Assembly: GCF_041224415.1 (NCBI RefSeq)
Contig: NZ_JBGFFE010000016.1
Coordinates: 1-64,000, forward strand
Direction of reading: 5' to 3'
Length of the DNA: 64,000 bases
DNA from: Clostridium_B lapidicellarium
GTDB lineage: Bacteria; Bacillota; Clostridia; Clostridiales; Clostridiaceae
Part shown: piece after piece, positions 33,929 through 42,703 of the stretch
Numbering within the stretch: the first letter of the stretch is position 1
Layout of the letters: each line of letters begins with the position of its first letter
Notes under the pieces: model-generated
Seen by the model: only the letters and a program-made list of their open reading frames with translations
Told to the model about the DNA's origin: nothing
The model's database searches: none
Made by a program: the position numbers and the translations under genes

Positions 33929-34777
33929 TTATTTTTTATAGTCATAGAATCCTTTTCCGGTCTTTCTTCCAAGCCACCCGGCTCTTACATATTTCCTGAG
34001 CAGCGGATGAGCCCTGTATTTGGAATCACCAGTCTCTGTATAAAGTACATCCATTACGGCAAGACATACATCAAGTCCTATAAGATCTCCCAATTCCAAA
34101 GGTCCCATCGGATGATTTGCACCTAACTTCATGGCCTTATCTATGTCTTCCTTCGAAGCTACACTTTCAGCCAGTATACCTACGCCTTCATTTATCATAG
34201 GTATTAATATCCTATTTACAATAAAGCCCGGAGCTTCAGCTACCTCTACAGGGTCTTTGCCTATGCTTATGGCAACTTTTTTAACCTCATCAAAAGTATC
34301 CTGTGACGTAGCCATTCCCTTTGTTATTTCAATCAATTTCATAACAGGTGCAGGGTTAAAGAAGTGCATACCTATAACCTTGTCAGGCCTGTTTGTAGCG
34401 GATGCTATTTCAGTTATAGATAATGAAGAAGTATTGGAAGCCAAAATGGTACTAGGCTTACATATTTTATCCAGTTCAGAAAAAATCTGCTTCTTTATTT
34501 CCATGTTCTCTACTGCCGCTTCTACTACTAGATCGCAATCAGCTGCCAGTTTAAGGTCAACTGTTCCTTTTATTCTAGAAAGTATGCCGTCAGCATCTGC
34601 CTGTGTCATCTTTCCCTTGGCCACTCTTTTTCCCAGGGTCTTTTTTATTCCTGAAATTCCTCTTTCAACAAATTCATCTTTTATATCTCTTACTATAACT
34701 TCCACACCTTTTGATGCAAAAGCCTGAGTTATGCCGGAACCCATTGTCCCTGCACCAAGAACACATACTTTTTTCAT
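33929..34777 (-). CDS. hbd: 3-hydroxybutyryl-CoA dehydrogenase
   Basis: The 282-aa enzyme reduces acetoacetyl-CoA to 3-hydroxybutyryl-CoA with NAD(P)H. The N-terminal dinucleotide fold starts VCVLGAGTMGSGITQAFA; catalytic regions are ASNTSSLSI near 115 and GMHFFNPAPVMKLIEI near 138, with the conserved histidine, followed by the C-terminal dimerisation domain (GPLELGDLIGLDVCLAVMD). Length is normal. It is the last gene of crt-bcd-etfB-etfA-hbd; no thiolase gene accompanies it, so acetoacetyl-CoA formation is encoded elsewhere. Confidence 0.97.
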   Translation of the reverse strand: MKKVCVLGAGTMGSGITQAFASKGVEVIVRDIKDEFVERGISGIKKTLGKRVAKGKMTQADADGILSRIKGTVDLKLAADCDLVVEAAVENMEIKKQIFSELDKICKPSTILASNTSSLSITEIASATNRPDKVIGMHFFNPAPVMKLIEITKGMATSQDTFDEVKKVAISIGKDPVEVAEAPGFIVNRILIPMINEGVGILAESVASKEDIDKAMKLGANHPMGPLELGDLIGLDVCLAVMDVLYTETGDSKYRAHPLLRKYVRAGWLGRKTGKGFYDYKK

Positions 34778-34805
34778 CTATATCCCTCCCCTAAATTTAC
34801 CTGAT

Positions 34806-35807
34806 CTATTTCATAGCTTTAATCTGGGATACCATTTCAGGTACAATCTTTCTGTAATCCCCAACTAAAGCAAGATCTGCTACTTTCATTATTGCAGCGC
34901 TTTCATCCTTATTTATAGCTACAATAAAATCACTATCCTGCATTCCTGCCAGATGCTGTATAGCTCCGGATATTCCACAAGCTATATACATTTTAGGCCT
35001 TACGGTCTTCCCCGTCTGTCCTACTTGATATGCCTTGTCTATCCATCCATTATCAACAGTTGCACGGGAACCTGCTATAGTTCCTCCCAGGAGATCCGCC
35101 AGTTCTTTCAGGACTTTGAAACCTTCCTGGCTGCCAAGTCCTCTTCCTCCAGACACTATGACATCTGCTTCCCCTATATCCATTACATTTTTTGCAACTT
35201 TTATCACCTGGTCTATCTTAATCTTAACATCAGAAGAGCTTACATCTGCCTTGAATTTATCTATGTCTGCAGTCCTGCTGTCATCTTTTCCAAGTTTTTC
35301 AAAAACTCCCGGCCTCACAGTTGACATCTGGGGCCTGTGATCGGCACACTCTATAGTTGCCATAAGATTTCCACCAAATGCCGGCCTCGTCATAAGCAAA
35401 TTTTTTGACTCCATGTCAACATCAAGTCCCGTACAATCTGCCGTAAGTCCTGTTCTGAGTCTGGCCGCTATCCTCGGTCCCAGATCTCTTCCTATATATG
35501 TTGCACCTATGAGAAATACCTCTGGTTTTCTATCATTTATCAATTCACAGATGACTTTGGCATAAGCATCTGTGGTATAATGCCTCAAAAGCGGGCTGTC
35601 CGCATAGATCACCTTGTCAGCTCCATAAGCAACCAGCTCTTTAGCTGCATTGTCCATATCACTTCCAAGCAATACAGCAGTTAATTCAACCCCTAATTTG
35701 CCTGCCAGATCCTTGCCTTTTCCAAGCAATTCCAGTGCAACTTTCTGCAGCTCTCCGTCTCTCTGTTCTGCAAATACCCATACACCTTTGTAATCTGCTA
35801 TGTTCAT
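34806..35807 (-). CDS. etfA: Electron transfer flavoprotein subunit alpha
   Basis: The 333-aa protein is the alpha subunit (FixB type) of the ETF that works with Bcd in flavin-based electron bifurcation. Seen are the C-terminal FAD-binding segment VSGGRGLGSQEGFKVLKELADLLGG, GSRATVDNGWIDKAYQVGQTGKTVRPKMYIACGISGAIQHL and FIVAINKDESAAIM. It lacks the N-terminal ferredoxin domain seen in some homologues. It lies 16 bp downstream of etfB and upstream of hbd. Confidence 0.97.
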   Translation of the reverse strand: MNIADYKGVWVFAEQRDGELQKVALELLGKGKDLAGKLGVELTAVLLGSDMDNAAKELVAYGADKVIYADSPLLRHYTTDAYAKVICELINDRKPEVFLIGATYIGRDLGPRIAARLRTGLTADCTGLDVDMESKNLLMTRPAFGGNLMATIECADHRPQMSTVRPGVFEKLGKDDSRTADIDKFKADVSSSDVKIKIDQVIKVAKNVMDIGEADVIVSGGRGLGSQEGFKVLKELADLLGGTIAGSRATVDNGWIDKAYQVGQTGKTVRPKMYIACGISGAIQHLAGMQDSDFIVAINKDESAAIMKVADLALVGDYRKIVPEMVSQIKAMK

Positions 35808-35823
35808 TATAAATCCCCCCTAA

Positions 35824-36606
35824 TTAAATTAAGTGTTTTTCCTTTAATTTTGAAAGTGCATATGTTACAGCTTCCTTATATGGCTTATTAACTATTTCTC
35901 CTTTTCCTCTTGCCTCTTTCGTAGCAGTTCTTCTAACTCTTGTTGGAGAACCTGAAAGTCCAAGAAGGGATTTATCTACATCTATGTCGTCCGCATGCCA
36001 TACCTTTATATCCTGCTTGAATATCTTAAATATGTTCTTCATATGCATATATCTAGGTTTATTCAGCTCTTTTATAGCTGTAAGAAGCACCGGAGTCTTC
36101 ACGGTCACAGTCTCATAACCGTCCTCCAGGGCCTTTTTCACTTTTAACGTATTTTTGTCTTTAACTTCAACTTCTTCCACATAAGTCACCTGAGGTATGT
36201 GAAGAAATTCAGCTATCTCAGGACCAACCTGGGCGGTATCACCATCTATAGCCTGCCTGCCGGCAAATATAATATCATAGTCCAGCTTCTTCAGAGCACC
36301 CGACAGCGCATATCCTGTGGCACAGGTATCCGCACCTGCAAAAGCCCTGTCTGTTATAAGTATTGCATCGTCAGCACCCATTGCCAGGGCTTCCCTCAGT
36401 GCAACTTCTGCCTGGGGCGGTCCCATGCTTATTACTGTGACTTTTCCCCCTTCTTTTTCTTTTATAACCAGCGCCTCTTCGAGGGCATTTTTATCGTCCG
36501 GATTTATTATTGACGGAACACCTTCTCTTATCAATGTTCCTTTTTTAGGATCTATCTTAACTTCATTGGTATCTGGTACCTGTTTTAAACAAACAACTAT
36601 ATTCAT
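35824..36606 (-). CDS. etfB: Electron transfer flavoprotein subunit beta
   Basis: The 260-aa protein is the beta subunit (FixA type) of the Bcd-linked ETF. Seen are the N-terminal IVVCLKQVPDTNEVKID, the ALREALAMGADDAILI segment, FAGRQAIDGDTAQVGPEIAE, and the C-terminal signature-like PRYMHMKNIFK region. In bifurcating clostridial ETFs this subunit carries the FAD at which NADH electrons are split. It sits between bcd (14 bp upstream) and etfA in one operon. Confidence 0.97.
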   Translation of the reverse strand: MNIVVCLKQVPDTNEVKIDPKKGTLIREGVPSIINPDDKNALEEALVIKEKEGGKVTVISMGPPQAEVALREALAMGADDAILITDRAFAGADTCATGYALSGALKKLDYDIIFAGRQAIDGDTAQVGPEIAEFLHIPQVTYVEEVEVKDKNTLKVKKALEDGYETVTVKTPVLLTAIKELNKPRYMHMKNIFKIFKQDIKVWHADDIDVDKSLLGLSGSPTRVRRTATKEARGKGEIVNKPYKEAVTYALSKLKEKHLI

Positions 36607-36620
36607 TATAAGTTCCCCTC

Positions 36621-37760
36621 CTATCTAAATAACTTTCCTGAAATAACCATCTTCTGAACTTCTGAAGTTCCCTCGTATATTTCAGTTATTTTAGCATCTC
36701 TCATCATTCTCTCTACAGGATAGTCCTTAGTATATCCATATCCACCAAATATCTGAACCACTTTAGTAGTAACTTCCATGGCTACGTTGGCTGCTATCAG
36801 TTTAGCCCTTGCTGCATCCACGGTGTAATTAACTCCCCTGTCCTTATTTACAGCCGCCTTATAGACCAAAAATCTGGCAGCTTCTATCTCGGTATCCAAA
36901 TCTGCTACTGTCCAGCCCAAACCCTGAAATTTAAAAAGCGGCCTTCCAAATTGTTTTCTCTCTTTCATGTATTCAATAGCTTCATCCAAAGCACCTTCTG
37001 CGATGCCGAGAGCCTGTGCGGCTATGCCGATTCTTCCACCGTCAAGAGTCTTCATTGCTATCGGGAAACCTCTTCCCTCTTTTCCTACCAGGTTCTCTTT
37101 TGGAATTATGCAGTCCTCAAATATCAACTCGGTAGTGGAAGAAGCTCTTATGCCCATCTTGTTTTCCCTTTTACCTATGGAAAAACCCGGTGTTCCCTTT
37201 TCAAGTATAAATGCAGATATTCCATGGGTGCCCTTGCTCCTATCCGTCATAGCAAATACTATGAAGGTATCTGCAACTCCTCCGTTTGTAATGAATATTT
37301 TTTGTCCGTTTAAAACATAATGATCTCCGTCAAGGATAGCCTGGCTTTGCTGGCCCGAGGCATCAGTACCTGCATTGGGCTCTGTCAAGCCGAAAGCGCC
37401 AAGTTTTTCTCCCTTTGCCAGAGGTACCAAATATTTTTGTTTTTGTTCTTCTGTACCAAATTGTTCAAGCAGTGAAGCACAAAGCGAAGTATGTCCTGAC
37501 AATATGACTCCTGTAGTGGCACAAGCTTTGGAAACCTCTTCAACAGCCAATATATAAGACAGCGTATCTCCACCTGCTCCGCCATATTTAACTGGAAAAG
37601 GGATTCCCAGCATACCGTATTTAGCCATTTTATCCACTGTTTCCTGAGGAAATCTCTCGGTTTCATCTATTTCAGCAGCTATCGGCTTAACTTCGTTTTC
37701 GGTAAATTCATCTACCATCTGTTTTACAAATTGTTGTTCCCTTGTTAATGTAAAATCCAT
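36621..37760 (-). CDS. bcd: Butyryl-CoA dehydrogenase
   Basis: The 379-aa flavoprotein reduces crotonyl-CoA to butyryl-CoA with EtfAB, reducing ferredoxin with surplus NADH electrons. Acyl-CoA dehydrogenase motifs are AFGLTEPNAGTDASGQQ, FITNGG, the QIFGGYGYTKDYPVERMMRDAKITEIYEGTSEV segment with the catalytic glutamate in IYEGTSE, and the QFGRPLFKFQG loop. Length is normal. It follows crt by 49 bp and precedes etfB by 14 bp. Confidence 0.97.
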   Translation of the reverse strand: MDFTLTREQQFVKQMVDEFTENEVKPIAAEIDETERFPQETVDKMAKYGMLGIPFPVKYGGAGGDTLSYILAVEEVSKACATTGVILSGHTSLCASLLEQFGTEEQKQKYLVPLAKGEKLGAFGLTEPNAGTDASGQQSQAILDGDHYVLNGQKIFITNGGVADTFIVFAMTDRSKGTHGISAFILEKGTPGFSIGKRENKMGIRASSTTELIFEDCIIPKENLVGKEGRGFPIAMKTLDGGRIGIAAQALGIAEGALDEAIEYMKERKQFGRPLFKFQGLGWTVADLDTEIEAARFLVYKAAVNKDRGVNYTVDAARAKLIAANVAMEVTTKVVQIFGGYGYTKDYPVERMMRDAKITEIYEGTSEVQKMVISGKLFR

Positions 37761-37809
37761 TTATTTTACCCCCTAATATAGTTTCATACTATAAAATATA
37801 GCCTCCAAA

Positions 37810-38589
37810 TTATTTATTCTTAAAATTTTTCTCTCTTTTTTCTACAAAAGCCGTCATTCCCTCTTTTTGATCTTCTGTAGAAAAGCATTCACCAAATACT
37901 TCTGATTCGTAAGCTGTAGCTGTATCTATGTCACATTGAATTCCCCTATTTATGGCAACTTTGCTCATTCTAACAGCTATAGGTGCATTGGCCACTATTG
38001 TATTTGCCAGTTTTTTTGCTTCTTCCAGCAAATTTTCAGGTTCATATACACCGTTTACCAGACCTATTCTAAAAGCCTCATCAGCCTTTATCATTTTTGC
38101 AGTATATATGAGTTCTTTGGCCATGCCCAGTCCAACTACTCTTGCAAGCCTTTGAGTTCCTCCAAAACCCGGAGTAATTCCCAGTCCTACTTCTGGTTGT
38201 CCAAATTTAGCTTTTGTAGAAGCCAACCTTATATCGCAAGCCAAGGAAAGTTCACATCCACCGCCTAGAGCAAAACCATTTACCGCTGCTATAACGGGTT
38301 TTTCCAAATTCTCAAGTTTTCTGAAAACTTTATTGCCAAGTCTGCCGAATTTTCTTCCTTCAACAGAATTGAAATCTTTCATCTCAGTTATATCTGCCCC
38401 AGCTACAAAAGATTTCCCTGAACCAGTAACTATTACAGCCAGCACAGTATCATCTGCTGCAATCTCATCCAGAGCGCCATTTATTTCGGTTACTGTCTCC
38501 GAATTCAAAGCATTGAGTGCCTTAGGCCTATTTATTGTAAGCAGTGCCAGTTTCCCCTCTTTTTTCAGAATAATATTCTTATATTCCAT
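37810..38589 (-). CDS. crt: Crotonase (3-hydroxybutyryl-CoA dehydratase)
   Basis: The 259-aa enzyme dehydrates 3-hydroxybutyryl-CoA to crotonyl-CoA. Enoyl-CoA hydratase motifs are LTINRPKALNALN, SFVAGADITEM (oxyanion hole), and AAVNGFALGGGCELSLACDIRLAS, with the catalytic Glu region FGQPEVGLGITPGFGGTQRLARVVG. The ATG at 38587-38589 lies just behind GGGGAGGG; an in-frame TTG five codons earlier is inside that site. It is the first gene of the cluster, behind a -35/-10 pair and a Rex-like site. Confidence 0.97.
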   Translation of the reverse strand: MEYKNIILKKEGKLALLTINRPKALNALNSETVTEINGALDEIAADDTVLAVIVTGSGKSFVAGADITEMKDFNSVEGRKFGRLGNKVFRKLENLEKPVIAAVNGFALGGGCELSLACDIRLASTKAKFGQPEVGLGITPGFGGTQRLARVVGLGMAKELIYTAKMIKADEAFRIGLVNGVYEPENLLEEAKKLANTIVANAPIAVRMSKVAINRGIQCDIDTATAYESEVFGECFSTEDQKEGMTAFVEKREKNFKNK

Positions 38590-38671
38590 ATTGACCCTCC
38601 CCAAAGTTTTAATAATTTTAATAAATTTATGATAAAATTATATGATAAAATTAAATGTTTTATCGCAACAA

Positions 38672-38689
38672 TTGTTAATAATATCACAA
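38672..38689. promoter_or_regulatory. Candidate Rex operator before crt
   Basis: TTGTTAATAATATCACAA matches TTGTTAA-N4-TTAACAA at 12 of 14 defined positions (left half complete, right half ATCACAA). It lies between the predicted crt promoter and the crt start, and rex is the next gene upstream. Rex is predicted to repress crt-bcd-etfBA-hbd when the NADH/NAD+ ratio is low. Confidence 0.7.
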
Positions 38690-38734
38690 ATATATGCAAT
38701 AATAGTCAAAGTAAAATCCTTTGCTTTAACTATT

Positions 38735-38763
38735 ATTATATACTTTGAAGTTACATATTTCAA
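38735..38763 (-). promoter_or_regulatory. crt: Predicted crt operon promoter
   Basis: On the reverse strand TTGAAA (38758-38763) and TATAAT (38735-38740) are 17 bp apart, a near-consensus sigma-A promoter. The Rex-like site lies about 45 bp downstream of the -10 box. Confidence 0.75.
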
Positions 38764-38842
38764 TATAAATAGTATAATTATTGCTACTTTTATCTAAAAT
38801 TCAGAATTTTATACTGTACAGCTGTATTTGTTAAACAAATTT

Positions 38843-39475
38843 TTATTCCATATCATTTAACAGACAACTTAAAATCAGCAAGCTGTCACTTAAATGTACA
38901 CCTTCTACTTTCACATCATCCGGAACTACCAGATCCACCGGCGCAAAATTCCAAATACCCTTTACTCCATTTTTTACCAGTATATCACAAACTTTCTGTG
39001 CATTAATGCTCGGAACACATATTATACCTATATCTATAGTATTCTCCTTTAAAAAATCAGGCAGATAGTCAATATCTTTTATTTCAATATCTCTTATCCT
39101 AAGGCCAATGAGTTTAGGGTTTACATCAAATATAGATTTTAATTCAAACCCCAATTTTTCAAAGCCGGTATAATTAGCTATAGCCTGACCTATATTCCCT
39201 GCACCTATTATCACTGTTTTATACAATTTCACAAGGCCAAGTATATTGCATATCTGGCTATATAATTCACTTACATTATACCCGTAACCCTGCTGTCCAA
39301 AATCTCCAAAACAATTCAAGTCCTGTCTTATTTGGGAGGCTGTAAACCCTATTTTTTCACTCAATTCTTTTGAAGATATTCTATCTACGTCGTTTTTCAT
39401 CAGATCGCCTAAATATCTATGATATTTGGGCAATCTCCTTATCACAGCCATCGATATATTTTTTTTCTTATCCAT
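38843..39475 (-). CDS. rex: Redox-sensing transcriptional repressor Rex
   Basis: The 210-aa protein has an N-terminal winged helix (AVIRRLPKYHRYLGDL, DRISSKELSEKIGFTASQIRQDLNCFG) and a Rossmann domain with VIIGAGNIGQAIANY. It binds NAD+/NADH; NADH releases it from DNA. Length is normal. It lies just upstream of crt on the same strand with a Rex-like operator between, and the conserved neighbourhood with butyrate genes is typical of clostridia. Confidence 0.98.
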   Translation of the reverse strand: MDKKKNISMAVIRRLPKYHRYLGDLMKNDVDRISSKELSEKIGFTASQIRQDLNCFGDFGQQGYGYNVSELYSQICNILGLVKLYKTVIIGAGNIGQAIANYTGFEKLGFELKSIFDVNPKLIGLRIRDIEIKDIDYLPDFLKENTIDIGIICVPSINAQKVCDILVKNGVKGIWNFAPVDLVVPDDVKVEGVHLSDSLLILSCLLNDME

Positions 39476-39666
39476 AAAGCACCTCGTATTTATAAAATTT
39501 ATTATCTTATCTATTATTATATTTATATAATTTATACTATTATTTAATTATATCATATGTCAATAGCTTCTTTTTCTATTATCTAATACAATATTTCAAA
39601 TTAGGACTACAAAAAAGTTATCACCAATAGTAAAATATTAATGGTTAAGGAAGGTGTTATTTACTC

Positions 39667-41580
39667 ATGGTAGTTTTAAGTTGTAAGAACATCCATAAAA
39701 GCTATGGAATAAAAGTTGTACTTGAAAATGTAACTTTCAATATAAATGAAGGAGACAAAATAGGTCTCATAGGTCCAAATGGAGCTGGTAAATCCACTTT
39801 ATTCAATATTTTGACCAATAAATCCAGTTATGACAGCGGAGATCTATATATAGACAAATCAAAAAACCTGGGATACCTAACTCAGCATTTGTCTTTAAAT
39901 TCCTCAAATACAATATATAAAGAAATGTACACTGTATTTAAGGATCTCGTAAATCTGGAAAAAAAATTGGGCAAACTGGAAACTCTGATGAGTGAGCCCT
40001 ATGACTCACATAATGAAGAGTATCATAATAAATTGATAAATGATTACACTACTTTCTCTGAAATCTATAAAAACAGGGGAGGATATACCTACAAGGCAGA
40101 GATAAATAAAACTTTAAAGGGTCTGGGATTTTCCGAAGAAGAATACAGCACACCCATAGATGTACTGAGCGGCGGCAAAAAAACACGTGTTGCACTTTGT
40201 AAACTCCTTCTTATAAAACCAGACATACTCTTGCTTGACGAACCGACAAACCACCTGGATTTAGATGCCATAGAATGGCTCGAGGACTATTTAAAATCCT
40301 ACAAAGGTACTGTAATATCAATATCCCACGACAGATACTTTTTAGATGCCATAACCAGTTCAACTATAGAGCTTATAAATGGCCATATAAATTGCTACAA
40401 CGGCAATTATACCAAATACCTGGAGCTTAAAAAGAAAAATTATGAAGTCCAGCTAAAAGCATACAATATACAGCAGGAGGAAATAAAAAAGCAGGAGGAA
40501 ATCATTAAAAAATACAGATCTTTCAACAGAGAAAAAAGTATAAAAGCAGCAGAAAGCAGGGAAAAAAGGTTAAACAAACTAAAAAGAATATCCCCTCCTG
40601 ACAAAGATAAAAAAATAAAAAATGTTACATTTGAAACCCGGCTAAACAGCGGAAATGATGTACTACAAGTAGAAAATTTAAGCAAGGGTTTCGACAGCAA
40701 TACTCTATTTCAAAATTTAAATTTTAAAATAGAAAGAGGTGAAAAAACAGCAATTATTGGTGAAAATGGCTGTGGAAAAACCACACTTTTTAAAATAATT
40801 ATGGGAAAAATCAAACCTGATACAGGAAAATGTCTATTGGGCAAGAATGTAAAAATAGGGTATTATGATCAGGAACAGTCCGATTTGGATCCTGAAAACA
40901 CAATTCTGGAAGAAGTATGGAATAAATTTCCCAAATTAACTGATACAGAAATACGAAATTCATTAGCAAGCTTTCTTTTCACCGGAGATACAGTATTTAA
41001 AAAAATTTCTTCTCTAAGCGGAGGTGAAAAATGCAGGATAAACCTACTAAAATTAATTTTATCTAAATCAAACTTTCTGCTTTTAGATGAACCTACAAAC
41101 CATCTGGATATAAATTCAAGAGAAGCTCTGGAAAATGCACTGTTAAACTACAGCGGTACTTTGCTTGTAATTTCCCATGATAGATATTTTTTGAATAAAT
41201 CTGTAAACAGGATATATGAATTAAGTAAAGATGGCATGAAAGAATATTTGGGAAATTACTCTTATTATGTCGAAAAGAAAAAAAACCCCTCGAGATTTGA
41301 AAATCAGGAAAAAATCAGCGGGAAAACCAAAACTCAGATGCAGCATGACAGAAGGAAGAAAAGGGATCTTGAAAAAAAACAGCATGAAAAAAAAGCTGAA
41401 ATAGAAAATATCGAGCAGGAAATATCAACTTTAGAAAATTCTCTGACAGAGTTACAAAAAAAATTGTGCCTAAAAGAAATCTATTCCAACCCTAAAAAAA
41501 GCAGTGAAATAAACAAAAAAGTTTCAGACACACAACATAAAATAGATGGGTTATACAATAAGTGGGAAAAGATGCTGTAA
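39667..41580 (+). CDS. ABC-F family ATP-binding protein
   Basis: This 637-aa soluble protein has two ABC modules and no membrane domain. Each has a Walker A (GPNGAGKST near 37; GENGCGKTT near 362), an LSGG signature (VLSGGKKTRVAL; SLSGGEKCRINL) and a Walker B with DEPTNHLD. Between them is the P-tRNA-interaction-type linker rich in Lys/Glu, and the C-terminus is a coiled coil. ABC-F proteins act on ribosomes, either as translation factors or ribosome-protecting antibiotic resistance factors; which role cannot be read here. AAGGAAGGTG precedes the ATG. Confidence 0.93.
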   Translation: MVVLSCKNIHKSYGIKVVLENVTFNINEGDKIGLIGPNGAGKSTLFNILTNKSSYDSGDLYIDKSKNLGYLTQHLSLNSSNTIYKEMYTVFKDLVNLEKKLGKLETLMSEPYDSHNEEYHNKLINDYTTFSEIYKNRGGYTYKAEINKTLKGLGFSEEEYSTPIDVLSGGKKTRVALCKLLLIKPDILLLDEPTNHLDLDAIEWLEDYLKSYKGTVISISHDRYFLDAITSSTIELINGHINCYNGNYTKYLELKKKNYEVQLKAYNIQQEEIKKQEEIIKKYRSFNREKSIKAAESREKRLNKLKRISPPDKDKKIKNVTFETRLNSGNDVLQVENLSKGFDSNTLFQNLNFKIERGEKTAIIGENGCGKTTLFKIIMGKIKPDTGKCLLGKNVKIGYYDQEQSDLDPENTILEEVWNKFPKLTDTEIRNSLASFLFTGDTVFKKISSLSGGEKCRINLLKLILSKSNFLLLDEPTNHLDINSREALENALLNYSGTLLVISHDRYFLNKSVNRIYELSKDGMKEYLGNYSYYVEKKKNPSRFENQEKISGKTKTQMQHDRRKKRDLEKKQHEKKAEIENIEQEISTLENSLTELQKKLCLKEIYSNPKKSSEINKKVSDTQHKIDGLYNKWEKML

Positions 41581-41586
41581 ACAAAC

Positions 41587-41619
41587 GTGCGGCAGTATTT
41601 TTCCAAAGTCCTACCGCAC
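41587..41619. terminator. Terminator between ABC-F and the thiamine-binding protein gene
   Basis: GTGCGG and CCGCAC (plus AG/CT after a mismatch) form a stem right after the ABC-F stop and before the convergent gene at 41626. It is probably a shared terminator, with only a modest T-tract. Confidence 0.65.
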
Positions 41620-41625
41620 TCAATA

Positions 41626-41916
41626 CTATTTCCTATATTTTCCTATTTTTTCTTCCATGGTAATCCCGGAGGGCTTATAGTCTATTTTTACTACGGATGC
41701 CACTCTAGAGGCCCCGTATTTAACACATATATTCTGGGCCTTTTCCACTATTTTCAAAAGCCGGCTTAATTCCCCCTCCATCGTAGTCTCCATAGGTCCT
41801 ACTTCATATTTAACTCCACAGGAATCTATGTACTCAATTACCTTATCAACTACTCCATAAAGCTCCTTTTCATCAACTAAAGGCAAAACCTGCAGACTCA
41901 CGTTTGCCAGTGCCAT
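41626..41916 (-). CDS. MTH1187-family thiamine-binding protein (DUF77)
   Basis: The 96-aa protein has the ferredoxin-like fold signature of the MTH1187/YkoF-like family: MALANVSLQVLPL at the N-terminus, then YEVGPMETTMEGEL and the basic C-terminus VASVVKIDYKP. Members bind thiamine or related molecules; the precise role is not established. The ATG has GGAGG upstream. It is convergent with ABC-F and lies just downstream of the LytTR gene. Confidence 0.85.
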   Translation of the reverse strand: MALANVSLQVLPLVDEKELYGVVDKVIEYIDSCGVKYEVGPMETTMEGELSRLLKIVEKAQNICVKYGASRVASVVKIDYKPSGITMEEKIGKYRK

Positions 41917-41932
41917 AATATCAACCTCCTAA

Positions 41933-42703
41933 CTACATTTTGAGAAGCTTCTTTAATTTTTTTACATTATTTCGGCTTATCGGCACCTCTGATTCTTCTT
42001 CATCATCCATAACCAACTTGTAAGTGCCGTTAAACCATGAATATAATTCTTTGATATTATCTATATTCACCAAAAAACTTCTATGAGATCTGAAAAAATT
42101 AGTTCTTTCTTCTATCTGGGCCAGGGTGTATCCTACCAGGTAACTGTCATCTTTCACCTTGACATACGTTTTATCATCTTTTATATAACAGTAATAGATA
42201 TCATTCACATCTACCAGTATTATCTTTCCATGCCTTTCACAAGGTATTTTTTTTACAAGTTTCTTTTCTCTGTCCATCTTGTCTATCAATTCATTCAAAA
42301 TATCCTTAGGTATTTTCTCATATTCCACATTCTTATTATTTTTTTGCATAAGCCTGTCTATAGTAACTGCTATTCTGCTTTCATCAAATGGCTTTAGCAC
42401 ATAATCCAGTGCATTTAGTTCAAATGCCTTTACTGCATGCTCTTCATAAGCAGTGACAAATATTATATCGATATTATCGTCAAACTTTTTGATATTTTTA
42501 GCTACTTCCATACCATTTTTTGCTGGCATATTTATATCTAAAAATACCGCATCAGGCTTTTTTGATTTTATAAGCTCCATGCCGGTTTTGCCGTCATATG
42601 CAATTCCCTCTACAGATATGCCTTCATGCTGTGATATTATATAGCTCAGTTCTTCTGCAGCAGGTATCTCATCTTCTACAATAACACATCTCAATTTATC
42701 CAT
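41933..42703 (-). CDS. LytTR-type response regulator
   Basis: The 256-aa protein has an N-terminal receiver domain (VIVEDEIPAAEEL, phosphoacceptor Asp in DAVFLDINMP near residue 55, FVTAYEEHAVKAFELNALDYVLKPF) and a C-terminal LytTR DNA-binding domain (FFRSHRSFLVNIDNIKELYSW, then VPISRNNVKKLKKLLK). It overlaps the histidine kinase gene by 8 bp. The pair is divergent from two cstA genes that both have LytTR-type direct repeats upstream, like the BtsSR/CstA-type pyruvate systems of other bacteria. Confidence 0.95.
   Translation of the reverse strand: MDKLRCVIVEDEIPAAEELSYIISQHEGISVEGIAYDGKTGMELIKSKKPDAVFLDINMPAKNGMEVAKNIKKFDDNIDIIFVTAYEEHAVKAFELNALDYVLKPFDESRIAVTIDRLMQKNNKNVEYEKIPKDILNELIDKMDREKKLVKKIPCERHGKIILVDVNDIYYCYIKDDKTYVKVKDDSYLVGYTLAQIEERTNFFRSHRSFLVNIDNIKELYSWFNGTYKLVMDDEEESEVPISRNNVKKLKKLLKM

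Noticed and set aside
38826..38840. Palindrome ATTTGTTAAACAAAT as a second Rex operator
   Set aside because: It contains TTTGTTAAACAAA without the 4-bp spacer of the Rex consensus and lies at the end of the rex gene, not in a promoter. Listed only as a curiosity.
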